Part shown: positions 5,501 through 9,748 of the stretch, piece after piece
How the letters are laid out: every line of letters begins with the position of its first letter
How positions within the stretch are numbered: the stretch's first letter is position 1
Assembly: GCA_964423785.1 (NCBI GenBank)
Contig: CAYRGZ010000107.1
Location: 1-9,748, forward strand
Direction: 5' to 3'
Source of the DNA: S012-135 sp964423785
GTDB taxonomy: Bacteria > Desulfobacterota > Desulfobulbia > Desulfobulbales > S012-135
Length of the DNA stretch: 9,748 nucleotides
Notes under the pieces: model-generated
The model's input: only the letters and a program-made list of their open reading frames with translations
Databases searched by the model: none
What the model was told of the DNA's origin: nothing
Program-made: the position numbers and the translations under genes

Positions 5501-6667
5501 GTGGAAGATAGTCGTCAGGAAGAGATTCAGCGTTTGCGGCAGCGGCTCGACGATGCCGAGGAGTCCTTCTTGTCGCCGCTTGCGACCCGGTCCCGCGCCG
5601 GTGTGCGGCGTCGGCCCGAGGCCTTACCCGGCGAGTACCGCCAGGCCTTCGCCCAGGATGCCGACCGCATCCTCCATTCCCGGAGTTACACCCGCTACAT
5701 CGACAAGACCCAGGTTTTCTACCTGGTGGAGAACGACCATATCACCCACCGGGTGCTGCACGTCCAGCTGGTCAGCAAGATCGCCCGGACCATCGGCCGT
5801 TTTCTGGGGCTCAACGAGGATCTCATCGAGGCCATCGCCCTCGGCCACGACATCGGCCATCCGCCCTTCGGCCACGAGGGCGAGCGGGTCCTGGCCGACC
5901 TGTGCCGCGAGCACGGCCTGCCCGGTTTCCTGCACAACGTCCAGAGCGTCCGGTTCCTGGAAGACATCGAACGCCAGGGCCGCGGCTGGAACCTGACTCT
6001 GCAGACCCTGGACGGCATCCTCTGCCACGACGGCGAGGTCCACGACGCCCGTCTTGCTCCCGATCGCGACAAGGATTTTTCGGTCTTCGACCGCGAGAAA
6101 GAGGCCAAGCTCGCCGATCCCGATCTGCCCCTGCGGCCCATGACCCTGGAGGGATGTCTCGTCCGGTTCGCCGATACGGTGAGTTACATCGGCCGGGATA
6201 TCGAGGATGCCATCGAACTGCGTCTCATCCGGCGTCAGGACCTTCCCGAGCACTGCGTGAAAACGCTCGGCAACACCAACGGCACTATCGTCTATACCCT
6301 GGTCACCGATCTCATCGTCAACGGGACCACCGGGGACGCCATCTCGTTCAGCCCGGAAATCTCGGAGAGCCTGCGGCAGCTCAAGGCGTTCAACTACGAA
6401 CGCATCTATCTCAACCCGGCCATCAAGCGCGATCTCGACCGGATCGAGGCCTGCTACCGGGCCCTGTTCGCCGACTTCCTCGCCGCCGTCCGCACCGACC
6501 GGCGCAGCTCTCTCATCTTCCGTGATTTTCTCGACTGCATGGGAGACGAGTACCGGCAGCGGACACCGGCCACCGCCGTGGTGCGCGATTTCATCGCCGG
6601 CATGACCGATGACTATTTCCTGCGCGCCGCCCGAGACCTGGGCTGCGCCTTGCCGAGGAAAGCATGA
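5501..6667 (+). CDS. dgt: HD-domain deoxynucleoside triphosphate triphosphohydrolase (dGTPase-like)
   Basis: Members hydrolyse dGTP or other dNTPs to the nucleoside and triphosphate, balancing the nucleotide pool. The predicted protein has 388 residues. The HD metal site is complete: His83 in ITHR (81-84), His116-Asp117 in LGHDIGHPPFGHEGE (114-128) with His120 and His125 of the dGTPase signature, and Asp225 in RFADTVSYIGRD (222-233). YTRYIDKTQVF (63-73) and HNVQSVRFL (145-153) are further family motifs. No ATG fits the start well. GTG at 5501 with GGGAA at 5491-5495 is preferred, since ATG at 5321 would read through both divergent promoters; TTG at 5456 is an alternative. The stop overlaps the CLC start (ATGA, 6664-6667), so translation is likely coupled. 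The true substrate dNTP cannot be told. Confidence 0.88.
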   Translation: MEDSRQEEIQRLRQRLDDAEESFLSPLATRSRAGVRRRPEALPGEYRQAFAQDADRILHSRSYTRYIDKTQVFYLVENDHITHRVLHVQLVSKIARTIGRFLGLNEDLIEAIALGHDIGHPPFGHEGERVLADLCREHGLPGFLHNVQSVRFLEDIERQGRGWNLTLQTLDGILCHDGEVHDARLAPDRDKDFSVFDREKEAKLADPDLPLRPMTLEGCLVRFADTVSYIGRDIEDAIELRLIRRQDLPEHCVKTLGNTNGTIVYTLVTDLIVNGTTGDAISFSPEISESLRQLKAFNYERIYLNPAIKRDLDRIEACYRALFADFLAAVRTDRRSSLIFRDFLDCMGDEYRQRTPATAVVRDFIAGMTDDYFLRAARDLGCALPRKA

Positions 6668-8448
6668 CCGAGCGGGTAAAGGTACTGTTGCCGGGAGAGA
6701 GCGCCCGCACGGTGCTCATTGCCGCCTTCATCGGCCTGATGGCCGGGGTGGCCAACATCTGCTTCCGGGAGACCGAAGAGCTGGTCCATGTCTGGATCTT
6801 CGAGCGGGGCTACGAGCTGCTCGGCATCGGCGAGGGGGGATGGCACCGGTTGCTGTTGCCGCTGCTCCCCGCCGTCGGCATGGTGCTTCTCATTCCGCTG
6901 TCGCTCGCCTTTCCCGGCGAGGTGAACGGCTACGGGTTCACGAAATTCCTGCGCACCGTCAACCTGGAGGGCGGCCGCATCCGGCTGCGGACCATCTTTC
7001 TGAAGATCGTCTCCACCTCGCTCACCATCTCCACCGGCGGCTCGGCCGGCGTCGAAGGGCCCATCGCCCAGGTCGGCGGCGCGGTGGGGTCGCTCGTCGG
7101 CCAGTTCTTCCGGGTGTCGGGCAGCCGCATGAAGGTGTTCATCGCCGCCGGGGCGGCCGGGGGGGTGAGCGCCATCTTCAACGCCCCCATCGCCGGCATC
7201 TTCTTCGCCTCCGAGATCGTCCTCCTCGGCACCTACGAAATGACCTCGTTCGTGGCGCTTGTCATCTCCTCGTCCATGGCCACCGTGGTGTCGCGGGCCT
7301 GGTACGGCGAGAGTCCCGCCTTCCCGATTCCGGACTACCACCTGGTGAACCCGGTGGCCGAGATTCCTCTTTATACGGTCATGGGGATCATCGTCGGCCT
7401 CGTCGCCGTGTTCCATATCCGCACCTTCTACGCGGTGCGCGATCGCTGGGCGGCGATGGACCTGCATCCCCAGCTCAAACCCATCGCCGGCGCCCTGCTG
7501 GTCGGCTGCATCGGCATCTTCTTCCCCCAGGTGATGGGCAGCGGCTATCCGTACATCGAAACCGTCTTGCGGGGCGACGGCGTAGTCGGGGTCATGCTGG
7601 TGCTCGTTTTCCTGAAGATCATCGCCACCGCCATCACCCTGGGCAGTGGCGGCGCCGGCGGCGTCTTCGCCCCGGCCCTCTTCATCGGCGCCGTCATCGG
7701 CGGCAGCTTCGGCGGTATCGTCCATTCTCTCATGCCCACGGTCACCGCCACCCCCGGAGCCTACGCCGCCGTCGGCATCGGCGCCTTCCTCGCCGCCTCC
7801 ACCCACGCGCCGCTCACCGCCATCTTCCTGCTGTTCGAGATGACCGGCAACTACATGATCATCATCCCGATTATGATCGCCTCGGTCATCGGCACGGTGG
7901 TGGCGAGCAAGGTCTATCACGACTCCATCGATACGGTGGATTTCAGCCGCGAGGGCATCGACATCCACGAGGGAATGGAGACGGCGATCATGAAGTCCAT
8001 CAAGGTGGGCAAGGTGATGGCCGAGGACGTGGACTTCATCAGCGAGAAGGCCAACGCCAACCAACTGCTCGAGATCTTCAGCATGGCCAAAGACAGTTTC
8101 TACTTTCCGGTCATCGACGAGACCGGCCGCATGACCGGCATCGTCTCCCTGCAGGACGTAAAAAATATCCTGCACGACCGTGCGCTGCGGGAGTCGGCCA
8201 CGGTGGGCAGCGTGTGCACCCGCAAGATCATCTGCCTGACGCCGGACGACAACCTCTATACCGCCATGCAGCTTTTCGATTTGAAAGGCATCGAGGAGAT
8301 CCCGGTGGTGGAGTCCATGGACGACAAGTGGGTGGTGGGCATGCTGAAACGGCGCGACGTCATCAACGCCTACAACCGGGAACTGGTCCGGCGCGGCATC
8401 AGCGAGGCGCCCCGGCCGATGCCGGTTCCCAGCGGGGGGATGGCATGA
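6664..8448 (+). CDS. CLC-family chloride channel or transporter with two CBS domains
   Basis: CLC proteins move chloride or other anions through the membrane as channels or proton antiporters. The 594-residue protein has a membrane part (about 15-420) with many hydrophobic helices and a cytoplasmic tail with two CBS domains (about 447-505 and 513-572) that commonly bind adenine nucleotides. STGGSAGVEGP (123-133) holds the external gating glutamate, Glu131, and GSGGAGGVFAPALFIGA (327-343) is the second anion-pathway motif. The first motif, normally GSGIP, reads GYGFT (89-93). In SEIVLL (183-188) the position of the internal proton glutamate of E. coli ClcA appears to be Ile185. Start: ATG overlapping the dGTPase stop, with GAGGAA at 6655-6660. 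The end overlaps the mazG-like start by four bases. Confidence 0.93.
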   Translation: MTERVKVLLPGESARTVLIAAFIGLMAGVANICFRETEELVHVWIFERGYELLGIGEGGWHRLLLPLLPAVGMVLLIPLSLAFPGEVNGYGFTKFLRTVNLEGGRIRLRTIFLKIVSTSLTISTGGSAGVEGPIAQVGGAVGSLVGQFFRVSGSRMKVFIAAGAAGGVSAIFNAPIAGIFFASEIVLLGTYEMTSFVALVISSSMATVVSRAWYGESPAFPIPDYHLVNPVAEIPLYTVMGIIVGLVAVFHIRTFYAVRDRWAAMDLHPQLKPIAGALLVGCIGIFFPQVMGSGYPYIETVLRGDGVVGVMLVLVFLKIIATAITLGSGGAGGVFAPALFIGAVIGGSFGGIVHSLMPTVTATPGAYAAVGIGAFLAASTHAPLTAIFLLFEMTGNYMIIIPIMIASVIGTVVASKVYHDSIDTVDFSREGIDIHEGMETAIMKSIKVGKVMAEDVDFISEKANANQLLEIFSMAKDSFYFPVIDETGRMTGIVSLQDVKNILHDRALRESATVGSVCTRKIICLTPDDNLYTAMQLFDLKGIEEIPVVESMDDKWVVGMLKRRDVINAYNRELVRRGISEAPRPMPVPSGGMA

Positions 8449-8792
8449 CCGATTTCAGCCGTCTGGGACCGATCGCCACCCTGGAGGAGCTGCGCGACCT
8501 GGTGCGCGAGTTCAACGCCCGCCGCTCTTGGCAGCCCTACCACAGCCCGAAGAATCTGGCCATGTCGGTCTGCATCGAGGCGGCCGAGCTGGCCGAGCAT
8601 TTCCAGTGGCAGACGCCGGAGGAGAGCCGCACCTGCAGCGAGGAAAAGCGGCAGGCCGTGGCCGAGGAGATCGCCGACGTGCTCATCTATCTCGTCACCC
8701 TGGCCGACACCCTCGGCATCGATCTGCTCGATGCCGCCCGCCACAAGCTCATGCAGAACAACCGGAAGTATCCCGAGCCGGATGCCAGTTAA
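8445..8792 (+). CDS. MazG-like / DCTPP1-type nucleotide pyrophosphohydrolase
   Basis: This all-helical enzyme family splits nucleoside triphosphates, often dCTP or modified dCTP, to the monophosphate and pyrophosphate, acting as a house-cleaning enzyme. At 115 residues it is a single compact domain, like human DCTPP1 (dCTPase) and unlike the longer two-domain E. coli MazG. The magnesium-binding ExxE (Glu45, Glu48 in EAAELAEHFQW) and ExxD (Glu75, Asp78 in EEIADVLIYL) are intact. WQPYHSPKNL (29-38) and the final NRKYP (106-110) match the dCTPase subgroup. ATG at 8445 overlaps the CLC stop (ATGA) with GGGGGGA just upstream, so it is coupled to the CLC gene. With the dGTPase-like gene two places upstream it suggests a nucleotide-pool theme in this run. 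Confidence 0.9.
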   Translation: MTDFSRLGPIATLEELRDLVREFNARRSWQPYHSPKNLAMSVCIEAAELAEHFQWQTPEESRTCSEEKRQAVAEEIADVLIYLVTLADTLGIDLLDAARHKLMQNNRKYPEPDAS

Positions 8793-8810
8793 TCCCGTTC
8801 CGTTCCGGTC

Positions 8811-9748
8811 ATGTCGCTGCCCCGCCGCTGCACTATCGGTGCTCTTGCGATAGAACCGCCCCTGGTCCTGGCGCCGCTCGCCGATTTCACTCACGCCGCC
8901 TTCCGGGAGCTGGTGGCCGAACTCGGCGGCTGCGGCCTCTTCTATACCGAAATGCTCAATTCGAGGATCGTGGCCAGCCAGCCGCTGGACCAGGACCCCT
9001 ATCTCGCCGCCGGTCCCCGGGGCCGTCCCCTGGTCGGCCAACTGGTGGGCGGCGAGCCGGAAACCATGGCCCGGGCCGCCCGCCGCCTGGCGGAATGGGG
9101 CATGGACGCCATCGATATCAACATGGGCTGCGGCCGCCGGCGGCTCGTCCGGTTCGGATGGGGACTCGGCCTGATGGCCGACGAAAAGCGGGCCCTGGCC
9201 GTGGTGGAGGCGGTACGGCAAGCGGTGGATTTGCCGCTTTTGGTCAAGCTGCGGTCCGGGCTCGATCACGACGAGAACCGGTTGCTTGCGTTTTGCCGGC
9301 GGCTGGTGGCGGCCGGCGTCGATGGTATCTGCCTGCATCCGCGCAGCGGCGCCGACGGATTCAAGCGGCCGGCCCGCTGGCAGGAGATCGGGGTGCTGGC
9401 CGCCGAACTGCCGGTGCCGGTGATCGGCAACGGCGATGTTTTCGATGCGGACGACGCCCGCCGCCTCGTGACCGCCACCGGCTGCGCCGCAGTGATGATC
9501 GGCCGCGGCGCCCTCATCCGGCCGTGGATCTTTTTCGAAATCGCCGAGAACCGGCCGTGGACCGAAGACCCGGCCGATATGCTGCGCCGCTACGCCGAAC
9601 TCGTGGAGCGCTACCTGCCTTCCGCAGTCCAGACCAAACGGTTCGACCAGTTTTGCAACTGGTTCTTCCGCAACTGGCTCTTCCACCGGCAGCTCTTTTC
9701 CGACATCCGCCGCCGGCCCGATCTCGCCGGCCGCCTTGCCGTGTTCGA
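8811..9748 (+). CDS. dus: tRNA-dihydrouridine synthase family protein (C-terminus beyond window)
   Basis: Dus enzymes are FMN-dependent TIM-barrel proteins that reduce specific uridines in tRNA to dihydrouridine. The window holds 312 codons with no stop; only the C-terminal end is missing. PPLVLAPLADFTHAAFREL (16-34) is the flavin-binding start of the barrel. NMGC (104-107) holds the catalytic Cys107, VKLRSG (145-150) the conserved Lys146, and LHPRSGADGF (175-184) His176. IGNGDV (205-210) and MIGRGALIRPWIF (229-241) bind the FMN phosphate. After the cysteine the usual Pro and KGAG segment is replaced by GRRRLVRFGWGLGLM, so this is a divergent subgroup whose target uridine is unknown. The ATG at 8811 is 18 bp past the mazG-like stop and lacks a clear Shine-Dalgarno sequence, but the family N-terminus fits it. 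Confidence 0.87.
   Translation, partial: MSLPRRCTIGALAIEPPLVLAPLADFTHAAFRELVAELGGCGLFYTEMLNSRIVASQPLDQDPYLAAGPRGRPLVGQLVGGEPETMARAARRLAEWGMDAIDINMGCGRRRLVRFGWGLGLMADEKRALAVVEAVRQAVDLPLLVKLRSGLDHDENRLLAFCRRLVAAGVDGICLHPRSGADGFKRPARWQEIGVLAAELPVPVIGNGDVFDADDARRLVTATGCAAVMIGRGALIRPWIFFEIAENRPWTEDPADMLRRYAELVERYLPSAVQTKRFDQFCNWFFRNWLFHRQLFSDIRRRPDLAGRLAVF

Noticed and set aside
6613..8175. Open frame of 520 codons on the minus strand opposite the CLC gene
   Set aside because: Its His-, Asp- and Gly-rich composition is the usual mirror of a GC-rich gene, and the plus strand encodes a complete CLC protein with motifs throughout.
8370..9686. Open frame of 438 codons on the minus strand
   Set aside because: It lies opposite the mazG-like and dus genes, shows no domain motif, and mirrors their codon bias.

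Overview
The window is about 9.7 kb of GC-rich, densely packed bacterial chromosome. The gene set is ordinary metabolism: purine salvage, Tat translocation, an aldolase, nucleotide clean-up, an anion channel or transporter, and a tRNA-modifying enzyme. Codon use is strongly GC-biased at third positions. TatA proteins of the MFGLG(x)PEL type and a roughly 430-residue divergent class II aldolase fit the Desulfobacterota/Desulfuromonadia best; this is an impression from protein style, not a computed placement. I see no insertion sequence, prophage, CRISPR array, rRNA or tRNA.

Layout. (1) The minus strand from 2943 down to 364 holds a four-gene run: MTA phosphorylase (mtnP), adenine phosphoribosyltransferase (apt), a small uncharacterised coiled-coil protein, and a fumarylacetoacetate-hydrolase (FAH) family enzyme. 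Beyond it, at the left edge, another minus-strand gene is cut off after 22 codons of a membrane-anchored N-terminus. (2) A divergent control region of about 340 bp (2944-3284) separates this run from two tandem plus-strand tatA genes (3285-3482 and 3526-3738). The first tatA has a good promoter and a terminator-like hairpin in its leader. (3) A 253-bp convergent spacer (3739-3991) holds the most structured non-coding DNA of the window: a roughly 120-bp compound inverted repeat and a perfect 16-bp hairpin. (4) A class II fructose-bisphosphate aldolase reads leftward (5275 to 3992). (5) A second divergent region leads into a plus-strand run to the right edge: an HD-domain dGTPase-like protein, a CLC protein with two CBS domains, a MazG/DCTPP1-like pyrophosphohydrolase, and a dihydrouridine synthase that runs off the end.

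How the genes work together. MtnP splits 5'-methylthioadenosine into adenine and methylthioribose-1-phosphate, and Apt turns the adenine into AMP, so the left run is an adenine and methylthioadenosine salvage operon; its last two genes are unassigned to the pathway. The right run joins two nucleotide-pool enzymes around a CLC protein by ATGA stop/start overlaps.

I found no clear new defence or mobile system. The best leads are the compound inverted repeat at 3793-3925, whose stem is completed by G-U pairs only when read on the plus strand, the hairpin in the tatA leader, and a CLC protein that lacks several residues used by classical Cl-/H+ antiporters.
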